Part shown: positions 25,735 through 33,443 of the stretch, one piece after another
Numbering within the stretch: the stretch's first letter is position 1
Layout: the number at the start of each line of letters is the position of its first letter
NCBI GenBank assembly: GCA_038325765.1
Contig: JBBQJI010000014.1
Coordinates: forward strand, 71,131 to 135,130
Source of the DNA: Xiheibacterium sp038325765
Lineage (GTDB): Bacteria; Myxococcota_A; Polyangia; Nannocystales; Nannocystaceae
Length of the DNA: 64,000 nucleotides
Direction of reading: 5' to 3'
Translations under genes and position numbers: made by a program
The notes under the pieces: model-generated
Database searches by the model: none
What the model was told of the DNA's origin: nothing
What the model saw: only the letters and a program-made list of their open reading frames with translations

Positions 25735-25968
25735 ATGCCCACCTTCGACGACGACTCGACCACGGCCTCGCGCCACGACCGTCCGGTGTGCCGCTCGCTG
25801 CGGACCAAGGCGCTGCACGTCTACGGCCACGACACGCCCGACGCCTACACGACCTCGCGCTCGAGCCACTACCACTGCCTGCGCACGCAGTTCGTCACCG
25901 GACCCGACCGGGCGCCGTGCCTGCCCGAGCAGTGCCAGCCCGATCGCGCGTGCTTCGAGGCGCGTTGA
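25735..25968 (+). CDS. Small Cys/His-containing protein in the molybdenum-hydroxylase operon
   Basis: 77 residues, starting five bases after the FAD subunit. It has an acidic/Thr-rich N-terminus, then CRSLRTKALHVYGHD, SSHYHCLRTQF and a C-terminal CLPEQCQPDRACFEA. Five of its residues are cysteines, four of them in the last 30 positions together with histidines, suggesting a small metal site or disulfide-stabilised domain. It has no signal peptide. Position suggests a role in assembly or electron transfer for the hydroxylase. I recognise no named family. Confidence 0.7.
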   Translation: MPTFDDDSTTASRHDRPVCRSLRTKALHVYGHDTPDAYTTSRSSHYHCLRTQFVTGPDRAPCLPEQCQPDRACFEAR

Positions 25969-26891
25969 GGCGGACGATCGGCGGCCACGTGTGGACGCTC
26001 GGCGCCGACGTCATCGCCCGCGTGCGACCGCAGCCCGCCCCGCCCGATCGTCCGTGGAGCCTCGAGGTGCCCGACGCACGCTACGGCAGCGTGCGCCTAT
26101 CGGGCCGCCTGCGACGGGGCGGCAGCGACACACTGGTGGTCGTGGTCCACGGCCTCGGTGGCAACCACGACAGTCCATACATGCAGCGCGCCGCGCGGGC
26201 GATCGCGGCCCGCGGCTGGTCGTGTCTGCGCCTCGATCTGCGCGGCGCCGACGGCCTCGGCGAGGACGTCTACCACGCGGGCCTCACCGCCGATCTGCAC
26301 GCCACGATCGCGGCGTGTGGCCGCTTCGACCGCATCTTCGTGCTCGGCTACTCGCTGGGCGGCCACATGGCGCTGCGCTTGGGCACCGAGGCCCATCACC
26401 CGAAGATCCGGGCCATCGCCGTGGTGTGCGCCCCCCTCGATCTCGAGGTCTCCGCCCGCGGAATCGATCGTCGGCGCACCTGGATCTACCGCCACCACAT
26501 CCTGCGCGGCCTCAACCGGATGTATCGCGAGGTCGCCGGCCGCAGGGCGGTCGACACGCCGCCCGAGATCGTCGCACGCGCGCGGACCATCCGGGCGTGG
26601 GACGCCGCGGTGGTGGTGCCGCGCCACGGCTTCGCGTCGGTCGATGACTACTACGCCCAGGAGTCGGTGGGGCCGCTGTTGTCCGGGCTGCGCGTGCGCT
26701 CGGCATGGTTCGGGGCGCGGCACGACCCCATGGTCTCCGCCGACTCCGTGCTCCCATCGCTCGGGGAAGCGAACGGCCTGCTCGACGTGCGTTGGTTCGA
26801 TCGCGGCGGGCACGTCGGATTTCCCGACGATGTCGGGGGCGGGCTGGCGCTCGAGGGGGAGGTATTGCGGTGGTTCGAGCCGCAGGGGTGA
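25965..26891 (+). CDS. Alpha/beta hydrolase, YheT-like
   Basis: About 308 residues. The reading frame has no ATG near its beginning. A TTG at 25965 would overlap the previous stop (TTGA), and a GTG at 25989 is the alternative. Motifs are VVVVHGLGGNHDSPYMQR (oxyanion), DLRGADGLGEDVYHAG, and a serine nucleophile in LGYSLGGHMALRLG near residue 130. An acid lies near GARHDPMVSAD and a C-terminal histidine in GGHVGFPDD. This is the pattern of YheT/UPF0017-type hydrolases of the alpha/beta fold. Its place after the molybdenum hydroxylase could mean it acts on the same substrate or product; this is inference. Confidence 0.82.
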   Translation: MRRTIGGHVWTLGADVIARVRPQPAPPDRPWSLEVPDARYGSVRLSGRLRRGGSDTLVVVVHGLGGNHDSPYMQRAARAIAARGWSCLRLDLRGADGLGEDVYHAGLTADLHATIAACGRFDRIFVLGYSLGGHMALRLGTEAHHPKIRAIAVVCAPLDLEVSARGIDRRRTWIYRHHILRGLNRMYREVAGRRAVDTPPEIVARARTIRAWDAAVVVPRHGFASVDDYYAQESVGPLLSGLRVRSAWFGARHDPMVSADSVLPSLGEANGLLDVRWFDRGGHVGFPDDVGGGLALEGEVLRWFEPQG

Positions 26892-26895
26892 GGCG

Positions 26896-27003
26896 GTGGC
26901 CGCGTGCCCAGATGACCGCTGTATGCCGCCGGGCGAGGCCTTCCCGAGCCCGACCCTGTTCGGGTGCGCTCGTTGCCTCCGGCTGACCGAGCCCGGCATC
27001 TGA
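26896..27003 (+). CDS. Possible tiny zinc-ribbon-like protein (35 aa)
   Basis: A short frame from a GTG at 26896 to a TGA at 27003. The product contains CPDDRC and, after about 14 residues, CARC in the context FGCARCLRL, giving a C-x4-C...C-x2-C spacing like a zinc ribbon or rubredoxin-like knuckle. It begins four bases after the alpha/beta-hydrolase stop, consistent with the last gene of the operon. Length and GTG start make it uncertain, but the paired cysteines are unlikely by chance and echo the Cys-rich protein at 25735. Confidence 0.4.
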   Translation: MAACPDDRCMPPGEAFPSPTLFGCARCLRLTEPGI

Positions 27004-27112
27004 AAGCTCTGCGCCGTCAGCCGCGCGCCCGCTCAACAAGGGCTACCACGCACGGCGTAGCCTAGCCTAGCGCGGTGGCGCGACGACCTGCTAGCCTCTC
27101 GGCTCGTTCGTC

Positions 27113-27118
27113 GGAGGA
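27113..27118 (+). promoter_or_regulatory. Strong ribosome binding site that sets the start at 27126
   Basis: GGAGGA lies seven bases before the GTG at 27126. It favours that start over the upstream GTG at 27075 in the same frame. Clear Shine-Dalgarno sites are otherwise scarce in this window, which adds to the impression that the following cassette is of different origin. Confidence 0.65.
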
Positions 27119-27125
27119 CACCACG

Positions 27126-27935
27126 GTGCCTGAACGTCCAAGTGATCTGCCTGACTTCGAGAACCCGCCGCTCGTCGAGGTGGCGCTCGCGGTCCAGTTC
27201 GCGCCAGTCACTGGTCTGCGCGCCCCGGTCCTCGCGCGTTGGAAGCAGGCGCACTTCCCGGACGCTCGATGGGAGGAGCGACCGCTGATGCCGCTGCCGC
27301 AAGAACTCCTCGGCGTTCCCAACCAGCAGATCTACTTCGATCTGCGCGACCCCGAGTCCGTTCCTCGGTGCCGGCACTGGTTCATCGACGACCGCGTGGG
27401 CGGACTGCTCCAGATCCAAGACGACTGCGTTGTCCACAACTGGCGGAAGGCGAACGGTGCGCCGGCATACCCGCGATACGAGCGAATCCGCGAGGAATTT
27501 CGCCGCGAGTTGGAGGCGCTCGAGGTGTTCATCGCGGCGGAGCACCTAGGCGAGCTACGCCCTCGGCAGTGCGAAGTGACCTACGTGAACCAGATGGACC
27601 TCGAAGGGCGCGATGTTGGTGATGTGATGGTGGGTTGGAGCGGTGCAATGTCCGACTCGCTCAGCCCAGAGGTCGAGGGAGTCGAGATCACTTCGCACCA
27701 CCGGATGCTTCGTGACGGCCGGCCGATCGGCCGGCTGCACATCCGCGCCGCAGCTGCCCGAACCCAGGGACCTCGAGTTCTCCGCCTGACCCTCACGGCT
27801 CGAGGCGCGCCACCGCAGGCGACGGTGGAAGGGGCGATGACCTGGCTGGATCTCGGACGAGATGCCGTTGTCCGCGGGTTCTGTTCAGTCACGGAAGAGT
27901 CGGTACACTACGCAGACTGGAAGCGGAGGTCGTAG
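27126..27935 (+). CDS. TIGR04255 family protein
   Basis: 269 residues. The opening DFENPPLVEVALAVQFAPV is the typical start of the sporadically distributed TIGR04255 family. The CEVTYVNQMDLEG middle and a C-terminal WLDLGRDAVVRGFCSVTEESVHYADW that matches the family ending support the call. No signal or membrane segment is present. No molecular function is established, and members occur patchily in accessory regions. Base composition is lower in GC than the genes on either side, and it is followed two bases later by a second hypothetical gene, so it looks like the first gene of a small mobile cassette. Confidence 0.83.
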   Translation: MPERPSDLPDFENPPLVEVALAVQFAPVTGLRAPVLARWKQAHFPDARWEERPLMPLPQELLGVPNQQIYFDLRDPESVPRCRHWFIDDRVGGLLQIQDDCVVHNWRKANGAPAYPRYERIREEFRRELEALEVFIAAEHLGELRPRQCEVTYVNQMDLEGRDVGDVMVGWSGAMSDSLSPEVEGVEITSHHRMLRDGRPIGRLHIRAAAARTQGPRVLRLTLTARGAPPQATVEGAMTWLDLGRDAVVRGFCSVTEESVHYADWKRRS

Positions 27936-27936
27936 G

Positions 27937-28392
27937 ATGCCCTTGGACGGACGAAGCAGCGCCATCACTTCAGCGCCCGACGAGGCCTGCCAGACAGTCG
28001 GACCATCGGAGTTGTCCAATCCTCGGGCGCCAGAATGGATGGGCGCGCTCTTGATCCCGAGACTCACCCGCCTCACTCAACTCGGCTCCAACTGGGACAC
28101 CTACGGTGCGCCGCCAATCTCTCGCGGCGCCGTCGCGTTCGCCGCCGAACTCGTCGGCATCCTGGCTGATCAAGTGGCCGACCTCGGCGTCCCGAACGTG
28201 GCTCCGATGAGTTCTGGCGGAGTAGAACTCGAGTGGAGCGCTGGGGAGCTGTATGCCAGCCTGGAGATCAATCCGGCGAAGCGGAGCTGGGGTGTGGCAT
28301 ACTCGACACCCGCGGGCGAGGGCGAGGAGCTCGACCCTGCGGACATCCAGCCGTTCATCACTGCGCTGCGCGAGCTCGTCTCCCGGCGATGA
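27937..28392 (+). CDS. Hypothetical protein, second gene of the TIGR04255 cassette
   Basis: 151 residues starting MPLDGRSS, one base after the TIGR04255 stop and preceded by gcggagg. The core reads LTRLTQLGSNWDTYGAPPIS and is followed by helices and a strand-turn-strand VELEWSAGELYASLEI. The NWDTYGAPPIS motif recurs, in my recollection, in short hypothetical proteins of bacterial accessory regions, but I cannot name a family. Acidic C-terminus, no signal peptide. Tight coupling to the first gene suggests a shared complex. Confidence 0.72.
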   Translation: MPLDGRSSAITSAPDEACQTVGPSELSNPRAPEWMGALLIPRLTRLTQLGSNWDTYGAPPISRGAVAFAAELVGILADQVADLGVPNVAPMSSGGVELEWSAGELYASLEINPAKRSWGVAYSTPAGEGEELDPADIQPFITALRELVSRR

Positions 28393-28406
28393 GTTGAGCG
28401 TCGGCG

Positions 28407-28817
28407 ATGGTCAGTTCTGGCGGGGACGAGGCGTCAGCGTCGGACGCCGACCACGCGGGTGCACCCGATGAAGACGATCTCACCATCCCCGGGGATGCGG
28501 TCCTCTGGCGGCGTGTGCCACCACACTGGTACACGCGCCACCCGGACGGAACGTGCGAAGTCTGGTCCGCGGCGTTCTCGGATCACGAACTGTCGGCGGA
28601 CCTCGCCTCGATCGCCGGGAGCCCTGAGATCACCCGCGGCGCGTATGTGGACTGCGGGGTCGTCGAGATCCAAGTCGCGGTGTTGCGAGCGGAAGGCCAG
28701 CGCGTACGACGAGATCCACTCCCCGACAACGAGGCGCACGTGCTGGTGCTGGGCCACAAGGGAAAGTCGCTGCGGCGGAGGCTTCGAGACCGCGCGAGAT
28801 GGGTCATCCAGCCCTGA
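28407..28817 (+). CDS. Hypothetical protein, third gene of the TIGR04255 cassette
   Basis: 136 residues. After an acidic N-terminus comes AVLWRRVPPHWYTRHPDGT, then VWSAAFSDHELSADLASI and, near the end, DPLPDNEAHVLVLGHKGKSLRRRLRDRARWV. The pattern LWRR...AAF.DHELS.DLA...DPLPDN.AH recurs in uncharacterised accessory proteins as far as I recall. The start is 15 bases after the preceding gene. The conserved His/Asp residues could be catalytic, but nothing in the sequence proves it. It shares the unusual composition of its two upstream neighbours. Confidence 0.72.
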   Translation: MVSSGGDEASASDADHAGAPDEDDLTIPGDAVLWRRVPPHWYTRHPDGTCEVWSAAFSDHELSADLASIAGSPEITRGAYVDCGVVEIQVAVLRAEGQRVRRDPLPDNEAHVLVLGHKGKSLRRRLRDRARWVIQP

Positions 28818-28843
28818 AATGCGCCCGTGCCGGCCAGCCGGCG

Positions 28844-30982
28844 TCACTCCGCGGCGCCGACCAGTTCGAAGGTCGAGCTCGTCGCGTAGCCGCGGACCAT
28901 CACATGCACCACACCGGGCACCGTGAGGCTCACGCCGCACGTCTCGTTCGAGCCGCTCGCATACGGCCGACAGTCGAAGGCCACGCTCGACGGCGCGCTG
29001 CCGCGGCGCACGTAGAGGTCCGCGTCGCCGGTGCCCGTCATCGAGAAGCGATAGGTGCCGGCGGGCAGCTCCGGGGTCGCGAAACGGATCTCCTGATCAC
29101 GACCGACCGTGCCGGACTCGGCCATCCCCGCCCACACAGGCGGCGGCGCGTCGCCACCTTCGCCCTCCACCACCAGGCGGAATCCGTTGGCGCCCTCGCC
29201 GTAGCCCGTGACCATGATGTGGATCGTCGACGCGGTGGCGACGTTCACCGTGCACTCCTCGTCGGAGCCGTCCGCGTAGGGCCTGCAGTCGAACGTGGCC
29301 GTCGTCGGCGCGGCGCCGAGGCGGACGTAGAGGTCCGCGTCGCCGCCGGGGCTCGCGGGATCGTGGCTCATGATCACGCGGTAGGTGCCGGGCTGCACCA
29401 CACCGGTGTCGTAGTACTGCGCGTCGCCACGCTCGACCGCCGCGGTGCGCTCGAGGATCGTCCCACCACCGCCACCGCCACCTTGGGGCGCGCAGGTGGT
29501 CGGGTCGTTCGCACACATCAACAGCGCGCGGGCCCGGCTGTACGAGATGAACGGGTTGTCGTCGGTCCCGCCGGTGTCATCGGTGCTCTCGCCGGGGCCT
29601 TGGTGATCGAGCGCCATCCACATGAAGTCGGGGTGGAGTTCCTTGCTGTTCTCGCCCAAGACCACCGTGGGATCCTCGATCCACTCGCCGCCGAGGATGC
29701 GATCGCTGCCGTCGAGCTCGAGCACATAGTTGAGCTGCACGCGGACCGGATCGACCTCGCGGGTGTCGGCGCGGCGCATGAGCTCGGCGGTCGGTACCGA
29801 GTCTGAGATCATCCAGTACGCGAGCTTGACCTGGCGGAAGCGGGCGGCCTGCGTGTTCCACTGGTAATCCGAGCCGTTGGTGCCGACCAGCGCCTGCGCC
29901 TGCGCTTCGGACACGTCGGACTGCTCGACGATCTCGTAGCGGACCACCGGGAAGTTCCACACCTCGTGGTCCCAGTTGTGGTCGATGATGAACGCGGGGC
30001 GGGCCTCGGTCTCGCCCGTGACGAGGTTGCGGGCGCCGCGGCCGAACATGCCGACGATCGCCGTGTGGAACGAGCCGGGGTTGAGATCGCGGCACGACAC
30101 GTCGGTCGGCCGTCCGTCGCCGTCACGCTGGATGTCGTCGGGCGAGGTGTTGCAGCGCCGGCCGCTGAAGGTGGCCTGGTCGCTGAAGTACAGCTCGGTC
30201 ATCAACGCCTCGACGTCGGCCATCCGCCACAGCACACAGCCCGTCGTGTCGCCCGAGGTACACTCGGTGACGCGGTTGTCCTCGACGCGCACGCGGATGT
30301 CGCGGCGCGGGAAGCCGAGCGGCTCGCTGGTCGCGTACGACGCCCAGCCGTTGCAGTGGCCCCACCAGCTGTCGGGTTCGAATTGCTGGTACTGGCCCTG
30401 GTTCTCCATCTCCCACGCGGTGGCCGGTCCGGCGACCGTCACGGCCGGGTGGCTGATGCGCTCACACCCCTCGGGGTCTTCCTGAGCGTCGGGGTAGGTG
30501 CAGTGCGACACCGCGTCGAGACCGCGCGGCTGACCGGGGTTGAACGTGAGATCGTACTTCTCCATCGGCGACAAACGGTCGCGGTCGCTGAGGTTGCTGT
30601 AGTCCTGGTTGGCGCCGGACTGCCACCGCCACGCCGTGCCGTTGCGTGCCTGCGGCCACCATGTCGACGCGAACACCGGCCAGTCCGACTCGCCCGCGGT
30701 GAGCGTGGCGTCGAAGCGGCGATACTCGCTCGCAGTCGTGAGGTCCGGGTGCAGACGCTGCGGGAAGTTGGCGTTGTCGATCGCCTCGCGCTTGCCGTTG
30801 TCGTCGAACGTCGCGATCTTGTGCGAACCGCCGCGGATGACCTCGCCGCTGGCACCGTCGACCCCGAAGATGTAATCGTAGACGCCCTCGCGGGACTCGA
30901 CGATGGTCGGTGCATCGCCGGTGGTGGCCTCGGTGCAGGCGGGGGCGAGGACGGCGAGCCAGAGGAGCTTGGTGGGGCGCAT
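28844..30982 (-). CDS. Transglutaminase-elicitor-like lipoprotein with two PPC domains
   Basis: 712 residues. A lipoprotein signal ends at lipobox LAPAC (Cys16). Residues about 30-480 resemble the transglutaminase elicitor family (GP42 of Phytophthora and bacterial homologues). The proposed triad is Cys210 in SWWGHCNGWASYA, His306 in NPGSFHTAIVGMFG, and an aspartate in IIDHNWDHEVWNFPV (about 334-338). A glycine run (GGGGGGG) leads to two pre-peptidase C-terminal repeats of about 95 residues, each with DADLYVRLG/DADLYVRRG and DCRPYADGS/DCRPYASGS. It is probably an exported protein-crosslinking or cysteine-protease-like enzyme displayed on the cell surface. Confidence 0.85.
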   Translation of the reverse strand: MRPTKLLWLAVLAPACTEATTGDAPTIVESREGVYDYIFGVDGASGEVIRGGSHKIATFDDNGKREAIDNANFPQRLHPDLTTASEYRRFDATLTAGESDWPVFASTWWPQARNGTAWRWQSGANQDYSNLSDRDRLSPMEKYDLTFNPGQPRGLDAVSHCTYPDAQEDPEGCERISHPAVTVAGPATAWEMENQGQYQQFEPDSWWGHCNGWASYATSEPLGFPRRDIRVRVEDNRVTECTSGDTTGCVLWRMADVEALMTELYFSDQATFSGRRCNTSPDDIQRDGDGRPTDVSCRDLNPGSFHTAIVGMFGRGARNLVTGETEARPAFIIDHNWDHEVWNFPVVRYEIVEQSDVSEAQAQALVGTNGSDYQWNTQAARFRQVKLAYWMISDSVPTAELMRRADTREVDPVRVQLNYVLELDGSDRILGGEWIEDPTVVLGENSKELHPDFMWMALDHQGPGESTDDTGGTDDNPFISYSRARALLMCANDPTTCAPQGGGGGGGTILERTAAVERGDAQYYDTGVVQPGTYRVIMSHDPASPGGDADLYVRLGAAPTTATFDCRPYADGSDEECTVNVATASTIHIMVTGYGEGANGFRLVVEGEGGDAPPPVWAGMAESGTVGRDQEIRFATPELPAGTYRFSMTGTGDADLYVRRGSAPSSVAFDCRPYASGSNETCGVSLTVPGVVHVMVRGYATSSTFELVGAAE

Positions 30983-31278
30983 GGGTGTCTCCGAGGGGAC
31001 GTGACGCGGAGGGAGGCTGCCCACCGCAGCCGGCCGTAAGGCAATGTGTGTGCCACGCCTGCAGCTGATCACAACCGCCGGATCCTGGGGGGTTTTCGCG
31101 CGCGCGGTCGGCCGGCAGGTCCGCCCGCGGGTGACCACCGCAGTTGCACCGCTGGCAAGACCAGTGGCCGCGCGCACGCACGCGGCGATTCGCCTCCGCG
31201 GCTGCAACCACGACCAGCCGTGCCCGTCGTGGGCTCTGCGACGCGCGCGACTCCGAGGCCGCGCTCACGAGGTCGCGA
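30983..31278. other. Intergenic region, no gene recognised
   Basis: About 300 bases between two minus-strand lipoprotein genes. Short open frames here have poor codon use and no start signal. The promoter of the transglutaminase-like gene should lie here, near 31000-31060. No repeat or RNA gene is apparent. Confidence 0.5.
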
Positions 31279-33396
31279 TCACTGCAGCGCGATCGCCAGA
31301 TCGTACTCGTTCTGCGCGCCCGCGAACCCATGCACGCGCACATAGAACGTACACGGTGAGCAGCCCGCCTCGTCGATCATGCGCTCGTAGTGCTCGTTGC
31401 TGCTCGCGCTCTGCCCCTGCATCGCCGAACACGTCTGCGGCATCTCCTCGGTACACGGCGTCAGATCCACGCCGTCGCCATCGTGGAAGTGCAAGTCGAG
31501 GTCCTCGAGCGCAGATCCGTGCACGAAGGTGAGGTCGACATCGACGACCTCTCCGGTGAACAACTCGATCTCGTACCAATCGTCGTCGTCGGTGCACAGC
31601 ATCCGATCGGCGACCGCGTAGCCGTCGGGATAGATCTCGGCGTAGCTCGCCTGCTGTCGGGTGTCGTCGGGCTCGAGATCGTCGTCGACGCACGTGGCGT
31701 CGCACGTCGCGGGCGTAGCGTCCACGAGCAGATCGTAGGCATTGTCGGCCGCGCCGAAGGCCCACACCCTCACGTAGTAGGTGCCGGCGGCGACGCAGGT
31801 CTCGACGACCTCCGACGAACCCGGCCCATCCGCGATGGTGATGGCGGAACCGCCCCAGTTGTACAGCCCGACGTTGAGGTTGCTGGCGGCGCCGCCCTCG
31901 ATCACCGCACCCAGCGTCGAGTCTTCGCCGACGACCACGCGATACCAGTCGTCGTCGCCGCTGCACGACCTCGAGTCTTGGTACGCATCGGGTGCGAGCG
32001 CGGGCTTGCCCTGGGCCTGGATGCGGGTGTCGTTCTCCTCGAAGACGTCGTCTTCGCACGGCGGCACGGCGGCCTCGCACATCCCCGAGGCAGGCACGCA
32101 CTGCTTGGCGAGCATGCCGCCGGCGGACTCGACAGGGATGCAGCCGAAGTCGGCCCCGCAATCGCCGTCGCCGTCGCAGCCCAGCCCACACCACGCGCCG
32201 CCACCGTTGCCCTGGGGCAGGCACAGATCGGCCGCGCCGCCGCACTGCACGTCGGCCGTGCACGGCGCGCACAGGGCGAGCCCGCCGGTGCCACCGCCGT
32301 GGGTGACGGTCATCGCGAAGGTGCCCTCGGCGGGCGCATCGGTGACGTGATCGCAATCGCCGGTGGCGTCGTCGTTGTCGCCCGCCGAGATCAGATACCA
32401 GATCTGTGCGGTCGCGCCCTCGGCCGCGGCGGCGACCGGGTTGGGGATCGTCGCGCGCCACTGGCCGTCGAGCATGTCGCCGCCTTGCAGTGCCATCTCG
32501 ACGACGTCGAGCTCGCCGAAGTCGACCGGCACGTGGGGCTCGGTCAGCGCGAAATACAGCAGCGGCACCTGCTTGAGCCCGAGATCGTCGGTGATGCGGG
32601 CCTCGATCTCGACATCGAGCACGGTCGCGACGTCGGCGGCATCGTGCTCGATGACCGGCGCCTCGCCGGGGCAATCGGTGCGCGGCGCCTGGCGCAGCAC
32701 GACCAAGAAGTTCTTGAGGGTCTTGGCGTGCTCGCCGTCGTCGGCGAAGAACACGATCGGATGGCGCTCGTCGGCCATCTGCTCCTTGGTCGGACACCAG
32801 CTGAAGTCCGCAGCCAGACCGCCGCGGGGCACGAGCTCGGCGCCGACGAGGCCGGGCGGCTCGATCGCCAGGATGACCTCGCTGTCGTCCTGATCCTCGA
32901 CGACGATCGGCAGCTCGACGCAAGCACGCTGCGTGAGATCGAGGGTGGTGCCCGAGCCCAACGGCTCGCGGAACACCGGCACGGTCCCCTGCCCCAACGT
33001 CGTGCGGACGTCGATCGCCACAGTCACGGTGTCTTTGTGGGTGCCGTCACTGGCGGTGAAATCGAAGTACCGCAGCCCGACATCGTCCGCGGCGGGCGTC
33101 CAGCGGAACACCCCCGCGCCGTCGGGGCGGCGGGTGATCGAGGCGGCATCGTCGATGCCCTCGAGGTCGGCGTGGAAGCCGAAGTCGACGGAATCTCCGT
33201 CGGGATCCTCGGCGCGCAGGTCGATCACCAGCTCGACGCCGACCGCCGCGAGCTGATCCTCGATGCCCGCGAGCTCGGGTGGGGAGCCCTCGGGCTTGCA
33301 GCCCCCGATGGCGCCACCCGTCGCGAGCGACAGCGCGAGCGCGGCGACGCAGCTCAGGCCGCCGACTCTGGATCCGTCCTTCGACGCGTGCGACAC
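31279..33396 (-). CDS. Large lipoprotein with Ig-like, Cys-rich and two PPC-type domains
   Basis: About 705 residues from a GTG at 33396. The signal peptide ends in a glycine-rich lipobox GAIGGC. The first third contains cadherin/Ig-like strands (DGAGVFRWTPAADDVGLRYFDFTASDG). Around residues 410-480 is a cysteine-rich block (LCAPCTADVQCGGAADLC, then CGLGCDGDGDC) like those in myxobacterial surface proteins. Two homologous C-terminal domains follow, each opening with an acidic EENDT or EPDDT motif and containing DDDWYRV or DDDWYEI and an FYVRVHGFAG-type last strand, as in pre-peptidase C-terminal domains. No catalytic domain is visible, so it is probably structural or carbohydrate/protein-binding at the cell surface. 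Confidence 0.82.
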   Translation of the reverse strand: MSHASKDGSRVGGLSCVAALALSLATGGAIGGCKPEGSPPELAGIEDQLAAVGVELVIDLRAEDPDGDSVDFGFHADLEGIDDAASITRRPDGAGVFRWTPAADDVGLRYFDFTASDGTHKDTVTVAIDVRTTLGQGTVPVFREPLGSGTTLDLTQRACVELPIVVEDQDDSEVILAIEPPGLVGAELVPRGGLAADFSWCPTKEQMADERHPIVFFADDGEHAKTLKNFLVVLRQAPRTDCPGEAPVIEHDAADVATVLDVEIEARITDDLGLKQVPLLYFALTEPHVPVDFGELDVVEMALQGGDMLDGQWRATIPNPVAAAAEGATAQIWYLISAGDNDDATGDCDHVTDAPAEGTFAMTVTHGGGTGGLALCAPCTADVQCGGAADLCLPQGNGGGAWCGLGCDGDGDCGADFGCIPVESAGGMLAKQCVPASGMCEAAVPPCEDDVFEENDTRIQAQGKPALAPDAYQDSRSCSGDDDWYRVVVGEDSTLGAVIEGGAASNLNVGLYNWGGSAITIADGPGSSEVVETCVAAGTYYVRVWAFGAADNAYDLLVDATPATCDATCVDDDLEPDDTRQQASYAEIYPDGYAVADRMLCTDDDDWYEIELFTGEVVDVDLTFVHGSALEDLDLHFHDGDGVDLTPCTEEMPQTCSAMQGQSASSNEHYERMIDEAGCSPCTFYVRVHGFAGAQNEYDLAIALQ

Positions 33397-33443
33397 CGTG
33401 CCAGGGTCTCCGCATCGGCGGCGCTCTGCAAGGCCGGCGCGCA

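Noticed and set aside
27075..27125. GTG at 27075 as the start of the TIGR04255 gene
   Set aside because: The GTG at 27126 has GGAGGA at proper spacing and the added residues do not fit the family start.
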